Of a stretch of 45,076 nucleotides of DNA, positions 9,762-18,223 are shown piece after piece. This stretch comes from a bacterium. Lineage in GTDB: Bacteria; SZUA-182; DTGQ01. Position numbers and translations under genes: made by a program. Positions within the stretch are counted from its first letter, which is position 1. Every line of letters begins with the position of its first letter. The notes under the pieces are model-generated. The model did no database searches. It saw nothing but the letters and a program-made list of their open reading frames with translations, and was not told where the DNA came from. The stretch spans positions 1-45,076 of the forward strand of contig JBFLZW010000017.1 in NCBI GenBank assembly GCA_040755755.1. Reading direction: 5' to 3'.

Positions 9762-10617
9762 GATACTTCTCCTCTGGCAGGATGCAGAATCGGGAGTTAA
9801 CCGGGCCGATTCCCCGGCCCAGAGGCTGAGCTGACTGGATGGCCTCTCCGATAACTCCTTGAGCCTTCTGAATGGCCTGAACGAGCGTAAGGCCACGCGC
9901 CAGACAGGCGGTAATGGCCGCAGCCAGGGTGCATCCCACCCCATGAATGTGCTGATTGTTAATTCTTTCCTTCTCAAAAACCCTATATTCTCTTCCATCA
10001 TAAAAAAGGTCAAAAATTTGACCGCCGGAAAGATGCCCTCCCTTGATCAGGACGGACCGGGTACCGGAGGAGTCCATGATTTTTTTGGCCGCATCCTGTA
10101 TCCGGTCTCGGGTGGTCAGGGGAGAAATGCCGCTGAGCAGCTCAGCCTCCGGGATATTCGGTGTCACCAGTGCAGCCAGGGGGAACAGACAGTGCTGGAG
10201 AGCAGGAACGGCCTCAGGCTGGAGCAGAGGCTCTCCCCGCTTTGCGGCAAGAACAGGATCGATAACCAGGAGATATTTTCCTCCCCGGAGCCTGCCAGCA
10301 ACCACTTCGATGATCCCCTGGCTCCAGAGCATGCCTGTCTTGATGGCATCGGCACCGATATCATCCAGCACCGAATCCATCTGCTGCTGCACGACATTTT
10401 CCGGAACACCGAAAATGTGCTGTACCCCCAGGGTGTTTTGCGCTGTAAGTGCCGTGATCACCGAAAGGCCGAAAACTCCCATCAGGGCGAAGGTCTTCAG
10501 GTCTGCCTGGATACCTGCCCCGCCTCCTGAATCCGAACCGGCAATGGTGAGAGCCCGTGGCAGGGGAGGGGAGGGGGGGGCAGAGAATGAAGCTGGTGAA
10601 TTCATGTTCATACTCAA
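9754..10617 (-). CDS. thiD: Hydroxymethylpyrimidine (phosphate) kinase ThiD
   Basis: 287 residues of the ribokinase-like HMP-P kinase family, converting HMP to HMP-P and HMP-PP for thiamine assembly. Seen in order: TIAGSDSGGGAGIQADLKTF (residues 24-43), IKTGML (92-97), the P-rich VTPNIPEAELL (151-161), IKGGH (191-195), and the anion-hole and catalytic segment HGVGCTLAAAI with Cys229. The usual HGTGCT is HGVGCT here. The N-terminus has a 20-residue Pro/Ser-rich extension. Start is uncertain: TTG at 10617 has AGAGG at a workable distance; an ATG at 10611 and another at 10605 are in frame. The stop overlaps the PPC gene start. Confidence 0.95.
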   Translation of the reverse strand: MSMNMNSPASFSAPPSPPLPRALTIAGSDSGGGAGIQADLKTFALMGVFGLSVITALTAQNTLGVQHIFGVPENVVQQQMDSVLDDIGADAIKTGMLWSQGIIEVVAGRLRGGKYLLVIDPVLAAKRGEPLLQPEAVPALQHCLFPLAALVTPNIPEAELLSGISPLTTRDRIQDAAKKIMDSSGTRSVLIKGGHLSGGQIFDLFYDGREYRVFEKERINNQHIHGVGCTLAAAITACLARGLTLVQAIQKAQGVIGEAIQSAQPLGRGIGPVNSRFCILPEEKYHG

Positions 10618-10619
10618 TT

Positions 10620-11273
10620 TCAGGCTGACCTCTGGGCGAGGATCTGGCGGATGTGCCGGATGGTCAGCCGGATGTTGGAAGTTTGATAAATCCCGGCGCT
10701 GACAGCTATCCGGCTGGCTCCGGCTGATACAACGGGAGGCAGGTTTTCCAGAGAAAGCCCGCCGATGACAAAAAAGGGAATCTTCAGGGTCTGGCGAAGC
10801 CGGGTAATATCCTCAAAGCTGATTCTGGGCGAAGTGTCCTTTTTGGTCACGGTCAGATAGCAGGGACCGTATCCAAGGTAGTCTGCTCCCGCCTGCTCCG
10901 CTTCGCATGCCTGCGCAAGAGTATGGGTGGATACGCCGATAATCTTGCGCGGTCCCAGGATTTTTCTGGCTTCTTCCAGGGGAATGTCATCCTGCCCAAG
11001 GTGCAGGCCATCGGCATCCAGGATTTGACAAAAATCCAGACGGTCATTCATGATCAGCATTATCCCTGCTTCCCTGGTCAACCGGCGGATTTGCTGACCG
11101 AGGTCAAGTATCTGGCGATCGGTTTTTCCTTTCAGCCGAAGTTGAAGAAGATCGATTCCCTGGCCTATGGACTCAATGACCTTATTCCAGGAGGTGCTGT
11201 CCTTTTCCAGGTCAGGAGGAGTTAATGCGTAGAGGAAGCAATCTTGAATTGTTTTTATGCCAGTCGGTTTCAT
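10620..11273 (-). CDS. thiE: Thiamine-phosphate synthase ThiE
   Basis: 217 residues, normal for ThiE, which joins HMP-PP and thiazole phosphate to give thiamine phosphate. TIM-barrel signatures are present: LLQLRLKGK (42-50), IMNDRLDFCQILDADGLHLG (74-93), IIGVSTHT (111-118), ADYLGYGP (130-137) with the following T-TKKDTSPRISF phosphate loop, and FFVIGGLSLENL (167-178). I used the ATG at 11273, which has GAGAAG before it and lies 17 bases after the thiC stop; the open frame extends into thiC but that part is a shadow. It is followed almost without gap by thiD. Confidence 0.95.
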   Translation of the reverse strand: MKPTGIKTIQDCFLYALTPPDLEKDSTSWNKVIESIGQGIDLLQLRLKGKTDRQILDLGQQIRRLTREAGIMLIMNDRLDFCQILDADGLHLGQDDIPLEEARKILGPRKIIGVSTHTLAQACEAEQAGADYLGYGPCYLTVTKKDTSPRISFEDITRLRQTLKIPFFVIGGLSLENLPPVVSAGASRIAVSAGIYQTSNIRLTIRHIRQILAQRSA

Positions 11274-11290
11274 ACTTCTCAAAAGATGCT

Positions 11291-12586
11291 TTACGGCAGT
11301 GAAGGTTTTAAAAACTCTTTGACCACACTGATGGCGCAGAATTCTCCGCACATGGTGCAGGTGGCGTTTTCCCGGGGCGGGCTGGCCTGACGCAGCCTCT
11401 CGGCGGTCTTCGGGTAAATGGCAAGCCGGATCTGGGTCTCCCAGTCCTGGGATTTGCGTGCCCGTGACATCTGATTGTCCCATTCCAGGGCTCCCGGTAT
11501 TTTCCTGGCAATATCAGCCGCGTGACCGGCAATGCGGGCGGCGATCACTCCATCCCGTACATCTTCCGGGGTCGGCAGCCGAAGGTGTTCCGAGGGAGTG
11601 ACATAGCAGATGAAATCCGCCCCGGCACGGGCTGCTATGGCTGCTCCGATAGCCGAAGAAATATGGTCGTAGCCGCAGGCGATATCGGTCACCAGAGGAC
11701 CCAGCACATAAAAGGGCGCATTCTTGCAGAGCCGCTTCTGGAGGACGATATTGGCCTCGATCTGATCCATGGGCACATGCCCCGGCCCCTCGATCATTAC
11801 CTGGACATCCGCCTGCCAGGCCCGCTCGGCAAGCTCCCCCAGGGTTAAAAGCTCCTGGATCTGTGCCCGGTCCGTAGCATCTGTCAGGGCTCCCGGCCTG
11901 AGCCCGTCGCCAAGGCTCAGGACCAGATCGAAGCGTCTGGCCAGATCAAGAAGACGGTCGAAATGCTCATATAGCGGGTTTTCTTTCTGGTGATGGACCA
12001 TCCAGGAAACCAGAAAAGCACCGCCCCGGCTGACGATGTCCATCAATCTTCCCTGTTTTTTCAGCCGCTGCACTGCTTCCATGGTTAACCCTGCATGAAC
12101 GGTGACAAAATCCACCCCATCCGCGGCCTGCTCTTCGATGACCTGAAAGAGCTTTTCTTCGGACATCTTGACTACAGCCCCAAACTCTTCAATGGATTCG
12201 ATGGTTGCCTGGTAGATCGGCACCGTTCCAATGGGCAGGGGAGAGTGTTGCAGGATTTTTCTTCGCACAAGATTGATATCACCGCCCGTGGAAAGATCCA
12301 TGACCGCATCAGCCCCGGCCTCAATCGCGGCGCGCAGTTTTTCCATTTCCTGATCCGGGTCGGGCCGGTCTTTGGATGTTCCGATGTTGGCGTTGACTTT
12401 GGTGCGAAGCCCGCCGCCGATTCCGCAGAGCCGGGATTTGGGTCGGATGCGGTTGCAGGGGATAGCGATAACTCCCCGGCTGATGCCTTCCATAATGGTC
12501 TGGGGCGACACCTGCTCCTGTGCGGCTACCAGCTCCATTTCCGGAGTAAGGCAGCCGGATCGGGCCTGCTTCATTTGCGTGGTCAA
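11291..12586 (-). CDS. thiC: Phosphomethylpyrimidine synthase ThiC
   Basis: 431 residues, the short ThiC form lacking the long N-terminal domain of enterobacterial enzymes. ThiC is a radical SAM enzyme that rearranges AIR into HMP-P. Recognisable blocks are GGGLRTKVNANIGTS, AGADAVMDLSTGGDI, PIGTVPIYQA, VHAGLT, SRGGAFLVSWM, LSLGDGLRPGA, MIEGPGHVP, FYVLGPLVTDIACGYDHISSAIG and ITPSEHL-like VTPSEHL. The C-terminal cluster motif reads CTMCGEFC (Cys410, 413, 417), that is Cys-x2-Cys-x3-Cys. I chose the TTG at 12586 because AAGGAG lies nine bases before it and it gives MTTQMKQAR, a typical N-terminus; the nearby ATG is out of frame. Confidence 0.96.
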   Translation of the reverse strand: MTTQMKQARSGCLTPEMELVAAQEQVSPQTIMEGISRGVIAIPCNRIRPKSRLCGIGGGLRTKVNANIGTSKDRPDPDQEMEKLRAAIEAGADAVMDLSTGGDINLVRRKILQHSPLPIGTVPIYQATIESIEEFGAVVKMSEEKLFQVIEEQAADGVDFVTVHAGLTMEAVQRLKKQGRLMDIVSRGGAFLVSWMVHHQKENPLYEHFDRLLDLARRFDLVLSLGDGLRPGALTDATDRAQIQELLTLGELAERAWQADVQVMIEGPGHVPMDQIEANIVLQKRLCKNAPFYVLGPLVTDIACGYDHISSAIGAAIAARAGADFICYVTPSEHLRLPTPEDVRDGVIAARIAGHAADIARKIPGALEWDNQMSRARKSQDWETQIRLAIYPKTAERLRQASPPRENATCTMCGEFCAISVVKEFLKPSLP

Positions 12587-12599
12587 AGCATAGGTCTCC

Positions 12600-13379
12600 T
12601 TATCGCGGATTGTTTTTAGCCACAAGCTCGGCTACTTTCAACCCCGAAAGCAGCATGCCGCCGAAGATCGGCCCCATTCGATGTGCTCCAAATACAGCAT
12701 TGGCAGCCATACCAACCACATATACGCCGGGGTATACTTCCCTGGTATTCTTGAGAATACTCTTCTCACCAATATCGGCCCACATCGGCTTTTCACCCAT
12801 AATCTCACCCGTTTCCGTCAATAGCCTTGCGCCGAATTTCTGGCGCAGAATCTTGACCAGCTCGGCTGCGTGGCCGGTAGCATCGATAATCGTTTCAGCC
12901 TTGATACTCAAAGGATCGATGTGCAGCCCGGCCATGTTGACTGCTGACCAGTTCAGCACCAGACCGATGACCCGCTCCTCCCGGACCATGACATCTTCAA
13001 CCGAGATCAGATTGAAAACCTGAGCTCCCGCTTTGGTCGCATAAGAGGCCAGAGTAGTAACGGTCTGAATCGAGTCGGCTGTAAAGTAGCCGGTCTTATA
13101 TTCACGGCTGGCAACACCGAGCTCATCCAGGATTTTTTTCCCTTCCTCCTGCACAACGATCTCGTTAAACATCATCCCGCCGCCCCACATGCCGCCGCCG
13201 ACACTCAATCTTCTCTCAAAAACAGCTACTTTCAATCCCTTCCTGGCAATGGCATACGAGGCCATCAACCCTGCCGGGCCAGCCCCGACAATAGCTGCAT
13301 CGATCTCTGAGTAGCTCATCAGCTTTTCGGAAAAACGCTCAATGATAGCTTTTGAAACAACAAGATCATCTAATTCCAT
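12600..13379 (-). CDS. thi4: Thi4-family thiazole synthase, sulfide-dependent type
   Basis: 259 residues. The FAD/NAD-binding Rossmann motif IVGAGPAGL is at residues 30-38, the [10 protein letters not shown] glycine patch at 61-70, DATGH at 166-170 and the C-terminal [20 protein letters not shown] near 225. Thi4 makes the thiamine thiazole from NAD and glycine. In yeast Thi4 a cysteine donates the sulfur and is destroyed; here the equivalent position is His153 in GLHIDPL, as in archaeal catalytic Thi4 that use free sulfide and iron. The operon contains no thiG, thiS or thiH, so Thi4 supplies the thiazole. The ATG at 13379 has AGGAGAG five bases before it; the frame stays open 75 bases upstream but without a better start. 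First gene of the operon. Confidence 0.93.
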   Translation of the reverse strand: MELDDLVVSKAIIERFSEKLMSYSEIDAAIVGAGPAGLMASYAIARKGLKVAVFERRLSVGGGMWGGGMMFNEIVVQEEGKKILDELGVASREYKTGYFTADSIQTVTTLASYATKAGAQVFNLISVEDVMVREERVIGLVLNWSAVNMAGLHIDPLSIKAETIIDATGHAAELVKILRQKFGARLLTETGEIMGEKPMWADIGEKSILKNTREVYPGVYVVGMAANAVFGAHRMGPIFGGMLLSGLKVAELVAKNNPR

Positions 13380-13547
13380 ATACTCTCCTGATACCCTCCT
13401 GCCTGAATAAAGCGCGTTAACTAAGAGATAACGCTCTTTCAGATTGTTTACCATGTAAAAGCAACGTCTTTTGCAGAAGATTGCTTATTTTATCCGGCAA
13501 ACTTTTTATTCTATAGTAATTTGCAAAGAATATCAAATACTTTTTTG

Positions 13548-13579
13548 CTTGTCAATGACTTATCTTGTCAATGACTTAT
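13548..13579. repeat. 16-bp perfect tandem duplication
   Basis: CTTGTCAATGACTTAT occurs twice in immediate succession. It sits about 170 bases upstream of thi4. It could be a duplicated regulator site or a replication-slippage product next to the mobile-element remnant. Confidence 0.85.
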
Positions 13580-13649
13580 TTATGGTATCAGATGTTCCCC
13601 ACGTTGAAAAAATAGGGAGCCGGTGAGAAAATAAGATGGAGAAAAGAGA

Positions 13650-13755
13650 TTACCGTGGGTTTTCTTTCTTCTCTCTTCTTTCTTTTGTGCTGAGAATAGA
13701 GGGCTGGTTGATCTCCCGCCAGTACCTCATAAGAGAGTTACTCTACCCACGGTAA
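13650..13755. repeat. Inverted repeat TTACCGTGGGT / ACCCACGGTAA
   Basis: Two perfect 11-base inverted copies, separated by 84 bases, lie just before the transposase start. They may be internal sites of the insertion element or the arms of a long hairpin. Outer IS ends were not identified. Confidence 0.7.
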
Positions 13756-13779
13756 CCGATGAAAGGGGGTGAATAATTG

Positions 13780-14638
13780 ATGAGAACATCAATCATAGAC
13801 CCAGCTATAATTATAGCAAAAGTAAAAGACCTTTGTCAGAGGTTAGAATTCCTTGGGATAAAAGTAGGAGATGCCAGAAAGCATCCCCGAATTTCTCCTG
13901 TCGATATTTTTAAATCACTTCTTTTGATACCTATCCTGAGACTCAAGAGCCTGAACCAGCTTGATAACAAGCTGCGACTGCCAGAAGCAAGAGATTCTGT
14001 GAGGATGATACTCAAGGCGGTAGTAAGATTTGCTCAGGCAAGAGGGTATCACAAGGTAACCTTATCCAGTGGCAGAAAGCTGATAGCAGGAATAGTGGAT
14101 GGGACCATGATAGGCAAAAAGCTGTGCAGTGTGTTCTATGAGATCGGTAAGATAAATCTGCTGGTTGATGTTGAGCGGATAAAGAAATAAGGGTAAAGAA
14201 CTTGAGGCAAGCTGGAAACTGCTCACAAAACATCTGCCTGAGGTGGATATGATGATTTTCGATGGGCTCTACTATATCAAGAAGTGGATCAACTGGATCA
14301 GAAGCCAGGGTAAAGACGTTCTTCTGATTAAGACCACAGAAAAGAATCTTACCCATATCCAGGATGCAGAAGAGTTATTCGGCCACTATGAAGAGTTTAA
14401 AGATGAGGTAGAGTATTACGAAGGTACTCAGGTCAGAGAGGATGGGGAAAAATTCAGCTACCAGCTATGGGCAGTAGGGGAGCTGACAGCAGAAGGGGTA
14501 GATTATCCCCTGAAGGTAGCCAAAGTCAAGACGGTCAACCTCATCAATAAGCAAGAAGAGACCTCTTACCTGATCACCACCCATGTGGAGTTAACTGGAC
14601 TGGAGATGAAGGAAATCGGCCAGCTTCGATATTTCCGT
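13780..14638 (+). pseudogene. Decayed DDE transposase (IS4-like), frameshifted and 3'-truncated
   Basis: The first frame (to 14190) has an N-terminal helical region and the first catalytic Asp segment LIAGIVDGTMIGK; a one-base frameshift in the A-rich stretch near 14187 moves the protein into the next frame, continuing as [21 protein letters not shown] with the second acidic segment [15 protein letters not shown]. Translation stays IS4-like to about 14638 (LEMKEIGQL), then turns into a different transposase. The third catalytic acidic residue and the C-terminus are missing. AGGGGGTGA is the original ribosome-binding site. The element cannot encode an active transposase. Exact IS family is uncertain. 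Confidence 0.75.
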
Positions 14639-14890
14639 TGCTGGCGACAAGATGAAACGATGGAGAAACTTCATACTGCTCTTCGGCAGAAAGTGAGGAA
14701 AGAATCGGGACGAGATGCCCAGCCCGGTGCTGGTATCATCGATAGCCAATCGGTCAAAACTACTGAAGTTAGTGGACAGAGGGGCTACGATGCTGGCAAA
14801 AAGATCAAGGGGCGTAAGCGTCATATATTGGTTGATACTATGGGATTAGTTCTGATGGTGGTTTACAGCCGGAAGACGTCAGTCTCATAA
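14639..14890 (+). pseudogene. Fragment of an IS5-family transposase
   Basis: In frame with the preceding remnant, the translation becomes [14 protein letters not shown], then [32 protein letters not shown] and TMGLVLMVV. These are hallmark segments of IS5-family (IS1031/IS427-like) transposases: the first DDE aspartate in IIDSQS and the second in HILVDT. Only about 75 residues of the middle remain. Similarity stops near 14863, where the sequence passes into the oxidoreductase remnant. The in-frame junction with an unrelated transposase makes a chimeric ORF by accident of deletion. Confidence 0.8.
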
Positions 14891-15862
14891 TTCGCGACTC
14901 CGCGAACAATAATTATGGAAGTATCCTGGAATATATTGCTGCAAGCTATAATTTGGCTGAAATCGAATCGGCACTTATAAGCTTCAAATGGATCCAATGG
15001 AAATTCAAAAGTCTCAAGAACATCGGGTTCGCCGGGGCAGAGCCGGAACTTTTTATGAATGCTGATAAATTTATCGAAAAGTATCATATCGAGCCAATTG
15101 CCTATGGCTTCAGCCCCTTATGGGCAGGTGCCGGATATGGATACTATTCTGATGTCCCCGCTCTTTATGTCCTCAAATTAATGGTACCGTTTGTAAGCAA
15201 TCTTAGTTCTTCCCCTGATGTTTTACGAAGGGCTCCCGAAGGCTTCCAGAGGCTATGGGAAAAAGTTGCGGAAGACCTGGAAGATGTTCGCCTGAACCAG
15301 ACCGTGGAAAAAGTTAAACGGGGTGATAACGAAAGTTCGATATCAATCGAAGTAACCGCCAACGGCCTTACCGAGACCTTCGACCGCATTATCATTTCCT
15401 GTGACCTGAAAGAAGCCCTCAAATTTATCGATGCATCCCCGGAAGAACAGGAACTGTTTTCCCAGGTTCAAAACAATGACTTTTGCATTCATATTTTGCA
15501 CGCTGATGGGATACCCTATCATGATGGAACTTTGTTATTACTTGCAGAAAATACCATGCCCGAAACAATTGGCCATGTTACGGCCATTATCAGCCGGGAA
15601 GATACTCCTGGAGTTTGGACATCGTACCAGATAGCTCCCCGGGGGGCATCTGCGGACAGGTCGAAAGTATAATCACCCGGAAACGATGGAACTACTTCCC
15701 TCATCTCATGTCAAAACCCAAACTCTGCATGATGGATTCTACGAGAGAATAGAAGCTCTCCAGGGGAAAAAGGGGAGCTATTATAGAGGGGGAATCATGA
15801 ATTTTGAATCCATTGAAAATACCTGTGAATATGCTGAAAAGCTCGTAGAAACATATTTTGCG
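14891..15862 (+). pseudogene. FAD-dependent amine oxidase-like pseudogene, 5'-truncated with two frameshifts
   Basis: The frame to 15672 gives mid-domain features of flavin amine oxidase/phytoene-desaturase-like enzymes (ALYVLKLMVPF, EGFQRLWEKVAEDL, IIISCDLKEALKFI, TSYQIAP). The N-terminal GxGxxG FAD-binding segment is absent, cut away at the transposase junction. Near 15648, a GGGGGG run, the protein continues in a second frame as ICGQVESIITRKRWNYFPHL, and near 15705 in a third frame as TLHDGFYERIEALQGKKGSYYRGG to EYAEKLVETYF. Homologues have these blocks in one frame (RRW-YFPH..., FYERLEALQG...YY). The gene is dead: truncated plus two indels. A transcription terminator follows directly. Confidence 0.8.
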
Positions 15863-15900
15863 GCAGACTGGCAGTCTTTATCTGCCAGTCGCCGTCTTTT
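15863..15900 (+). terminator. Rho-independent terminator after the oxidoreductase pseudogene
   Basis: The nine-base stem GACTGGCAG / CTGCCAGTC (15866-15874 with 15882-15890) has a seven-base loop and is followed by GCCGTCTTTTCC. It marks the 3' end of the decayed oxidoreductase gene. Confidence 0.7.
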
Positions 15901-15988
15901 CCTGCCAGGGAGTGTCTGCAATGCGATGCAGTTCCTACCGGGAAAACCTCAGACATTGGTTGTCGGTCCTCAACCATCGCCAGGGCTT

Positions 15989-17425
15989 CTATATCTGATC
16001 AAAAATCTTAATCCGGTTATCTTTTGAATCCACGATAAGAAGGCGCTTATCCGAATCCTGCACTATTGCCTGGGGAGTATCCAGAGCAGCTTCCCGGGAC
16101 GTGGAGGATGGATCACCGATTTTCTGGATAAATTCGCCATTGGTATTGAACTTGTAAACCGAGCCTTTCTCCTGATCCACAACATAGAGAAACCCGTCCG
16201 AATCAAAATAGATACGAGTCGGTTTGGAGATGGGAAACTCTTTCTGGTGAAATACGTCCAGGGTCCGCAGGAACCGCCCACTGGTGTCAATCTGGTGAAG
16301 CACGAAACCCCTGCGAGTTTGATCCAGCACGTAGAGATAGCCAAATCCAGTGGGGTCGTAGGCGATCCGTGAAGGAGCCAGAAAGCATTCCCTGCACGAG
16401 CCATAGCTTCCGAATTCCTTCTCGAACTCTCCCTCATTGTCAAACTTTTGAATTCGACTGTTACCGGAATCAACTACATAGAGTGCGTTATCATCGTCGA
16501 TAACAATATCGGTGGGTGTCTGAAACTTACTTTCGCCGGAGCCCAGGGAGCCAATAACCTTGAAGAAAAATGAGTAATTCGGGTCATTAACTGGATCTTT
16601 CCATGAATTAAACTTAGCTGGATTAAACTTTTGTATCCGGTTATTACCCGTATCAACTACATAGATGTTGTCATTCTTGTCAATAGCGATAGCCGAGAGA
16701 GAGTCGAATTCGCCCGATTTCGTGCCGCGCTTTCCCCATTGGCAAATAAACTCGCCATCTTTGCTGAACTTCTGGATAAGATTATTTCTCCCCTGGTCAA
16801 CGACGTAGATGTTATCCTGGCTGTCAACGGCAATTGCTACTGGATGATCAAACGATCCTCTCCCCATTCCGGAACCGCCAAATGATGACTCATAGCTGTA
16901 GTGATGATAACCCAGCCGCTTTTTCTGGCCGGTATCCGCACCTGCTGGTGGAAGCGGAGAATCCTGTTTGGGCAGTGGTGCAGTGTCTTTCTCGACAGGA
17001 GGAGGAGATAGAGCGCCTTTTTCCCCGGCTGGAGGTACAGTGTCTTTCTCCGCAGGCTCAGGCAAAGGACTTTTTGCCGGAGGCAAAAGTAAATCCTCTT
17101 TCTCAGAAGATGCAGGCCCCCTCTCGTTGCCGGCAGCAGGTGCAGGCTCAGGTGGTGTCTCTTTTTCAGCAGACGCAGCAGGCACAGGAGTTTTCTCCGG
17201 AGGCAGAAAGCCCTGCTCAGGTGGAGGCACGGGATTCCCTTCCGCTGACGGTGAAGAGGCCAAAGTTTGCGGTTTGGCACCCATTGCCAGAGTTTCATGA
17301 GCGTTCCGTGGCTCTTGTGCCTTTTGGCTATTGATAAGAAACGGCAGCAAACCTATCAGGCAAAACACCCCCAGCCGGAATTTCATCTGCCGATATCTGG
17401 TCTTGAATATTGGAAACTTGCACAT
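15989..17425 (-). CDS. Exported NHL-repeat protein with Pro/Glu/Ala-rich linker
   Basis: 478 residues. A hydrophobic segment at residues 15-33 (MKFRLGVFCLIGLLPFLI) is a signal peptide or anchor. Residues about 50-165 are a low-complexity Pro/Ala/Glu/Lys linker with repeated PPxEKD-type units. From about 190 to the end are at least six NHL repeats, each ending in a strand such as IYVVDQGRNNLIQKF, IYVVDTGNNRIQKF, LYVVDSGNSRIQKF or LLIVDSKDNRIKIF, forming a beta-propeller. NHL propellers bind protein, peptide or glycan partners outside the cytoplasm. No CxxCH haem motif is present. Start could be 17425 (AGAGG at a long distance) or the ATG at 17386, which begins right at the signal. It lies six bases after the lipoprotein gene. 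Confidence 0.88.
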   Translation of the reverse strand: MCKFPIFKTRYRQMKFRLGVFCLIGLLPFLINSQKAQEPRNAHETLAMGAKPQTLASSPSAEGNPVPPPEQGFLPPEKTPVPAASAEKETPPEPAPAAGNERGPASSEKEDLLLPPAKSPLPEPAEKDTVPPAGEKGALSPPPVEKDTAPLPKQDSPLPPAGADTGQKKRLGYHHYSYESSFGGSGMGRGSFDHPVAIAVDSQDNIYVVDQGRNNLIQKFSKDGEFICQWGKRGTKSGEFDSLSAIAIDKNDNIYVVDTGNNRIQKFNPAKFNSWKDPVNDPNYSFFFKVIGSLGSGESKFQTPTDIVIDDDNALYVVDSGNSRIQKFDNEGEFEKEFGSYGSCRECFLAPSRIAYDPTGFGYLYVLDQTRRGFVLHQIDTSGRFLRTLDVFHQKEFPISKPTRIYFDSDGFLYVVDQEKGSVYKFNTNGEFIQKIGDPSSTSREAALDTPQAIVQDSDKRLLIVDSKDNRIKIFDQI

Positions 17426-17431
17426 AATGTC

Positions 17432-18166
17432 TTATCGCCTCTTTTCGACCGGATCGTCTACGGTCACAACTTTATCTCTGGTCTTTTCCGGGGAGGGGGC
17501 TTGAGCTTTGAAGTTCGATACTGTCCTGCTGTTAGCTCGAATCTGGTACTTGAGAGAAGAAACAATCTGCTGGCATACTTCTTTGCTGAGCTTTGATGAA
17601 GAAGGACCATTGGTAAAGCCGAAAATCCTGCCCGCTGACATATCGCCGCTTTTATAGCAATTTCCCGTCCACAGGATATTGCCATTATCGACATCGATCA
17701 TCCGGACGCTCAAGCCGACGAGCGCAGCACTATCTTTGCTCTTTGCATATTCAAAATCGGTCACTGTTCCCAGGATCAGATATTTTACTCCCAGTCTGTC
17801 TCCCAGTGCCTTGATAGTCTCTTTGTCCAAAGAGTCCGGTTTTCGTATCCGCATTCCGCCCAGGGCAGCATTGGCCTGAATCGGATCGACGATATCTTCA
17901 AAAATGTCGGCAGCAAATAACTCGGTGAGAAACACTTCCATAACCTTCAGGTTAACATCCTGCTCCTTGCTGACATTATCAAACGGCAGGACACAAACCT
18001 TCCTGGTCGGCTCCCAGGGTGAATACAAGATATTCCGGGATTTGATAGTCGGCTTTGAAAAGACAGCAGTTCCGTGGTTTGAGCACCCAACGGACATCAG
18101 GAGCAGTATCCCGATTAAAGCGGATAAAAAGACCGAACGAAAACTTTGGTTGGCAAGGCGGTTCAT
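17432..18166 (-). CDS. Outer-membrane lipoprotein with CsgG/LpoB-like domain
   Basis: 244 residues from an ATG with AGGAGGAAG before it. A signal peptide ends in LLLMSVGC, placing lipidated Cys at residue 28. The mature part has the alpha/beta pattern of the CsgG, LpoB and GNA1162-like group: RKVCVLPFDNVS, VMEVFLTELFAADIFEDIV, IKALGDRLGVKYLILGTVTDFEY, SVRMIDVDNGNILWTGN. Such proteins are periplasm-facing outer-membrane lipoproteins that act as secretion-channel subunits (CsgG) or regulators of envelope enzymes (LpoB). CsgG itself is longer and has transmembrane hairpins that are not obvious here. The position between a beta-barrel gene and an NHL protein suggests a joint envelope complex, inferred. 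Confidence 0.8.
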   Translation of the reverse strand: MNRLANQSFRSVFLSALIGILLLMSVGCSNHGTAVFSKPTIKSRNILYSPWEPTRKVCVLPFDNVSKEQDVNLKVMEVFLTELFAADIFEDIVDPIQANAALGGMRIRKPDSLDKETIKALGDRLGVKYLILGTVTDFEYAKSKDSAALVGLSVRMIDVDNGNILWTGNCYKSGDMSAGRIFGFTNGPSSSKLSKEVCQQIVSSLKYQIRANSRTVSNFKAQAPSPEKTRDKVVTVDDPVEKRR

Positions 18167-18223
18167 GGGTTCTTCCTCCTTACAGTAATCCATAATTCAG
18201 TAGTAGGTTAAAATTAGTTTTGT

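Larger units (their letters stand above)
13380..13779. other. 400-bp intergenic region upstream of thi4 and the transposase remnant
   Basis: No gene is visible here. The region contains a 16-bp perfect tandem duplication (13548-13579) and an 11-bp inverted repeat (13650-13660 with 13745-13755). The AT-rich stretch at about 13480-13560 would have to contain the thi4 promoter on the minus strand, but I see no clear -35/-10 pair. I looked on the minus strand for the TPP-riboswitch core (CTGAGA and the ACC..GGAACCTG part) and did not find it, so regulation of the thiamine operon by TPP is not evident. Bases after about 13580 probably belong to the mobile element that follows. Confidence 0.5.

Noticed and set aside
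9762-10013. Upstream extension of the PPC-domain gene frame
   Set aside because: It overlaps thiD on the same strand in another frame, lacks similarity to PPC proteins, and the ATG at 9761 has a strong binding site.
11274-11483. Upstream extension of the thiE frame
   Set aside because: It lies inside the thiC C-terminus in a different frame; the ATG at 11273 gives a normal ThiE N-terminus.
13690-13720. CTGAGA followed by a G-rich stretch, reminiscent of a TPP riboswitch
   Set aside because: It is on the plus strand, pointing at the transposase remnant and away from the thi operon, and the rest of the thi-box is missing.
16834-17334. 166-codon plus-strand frame
   Set aside because: It is the complement of the Pro/Glu/Ala-rich linker of the NHL protein; low-complexity DNA keeps all frames open.
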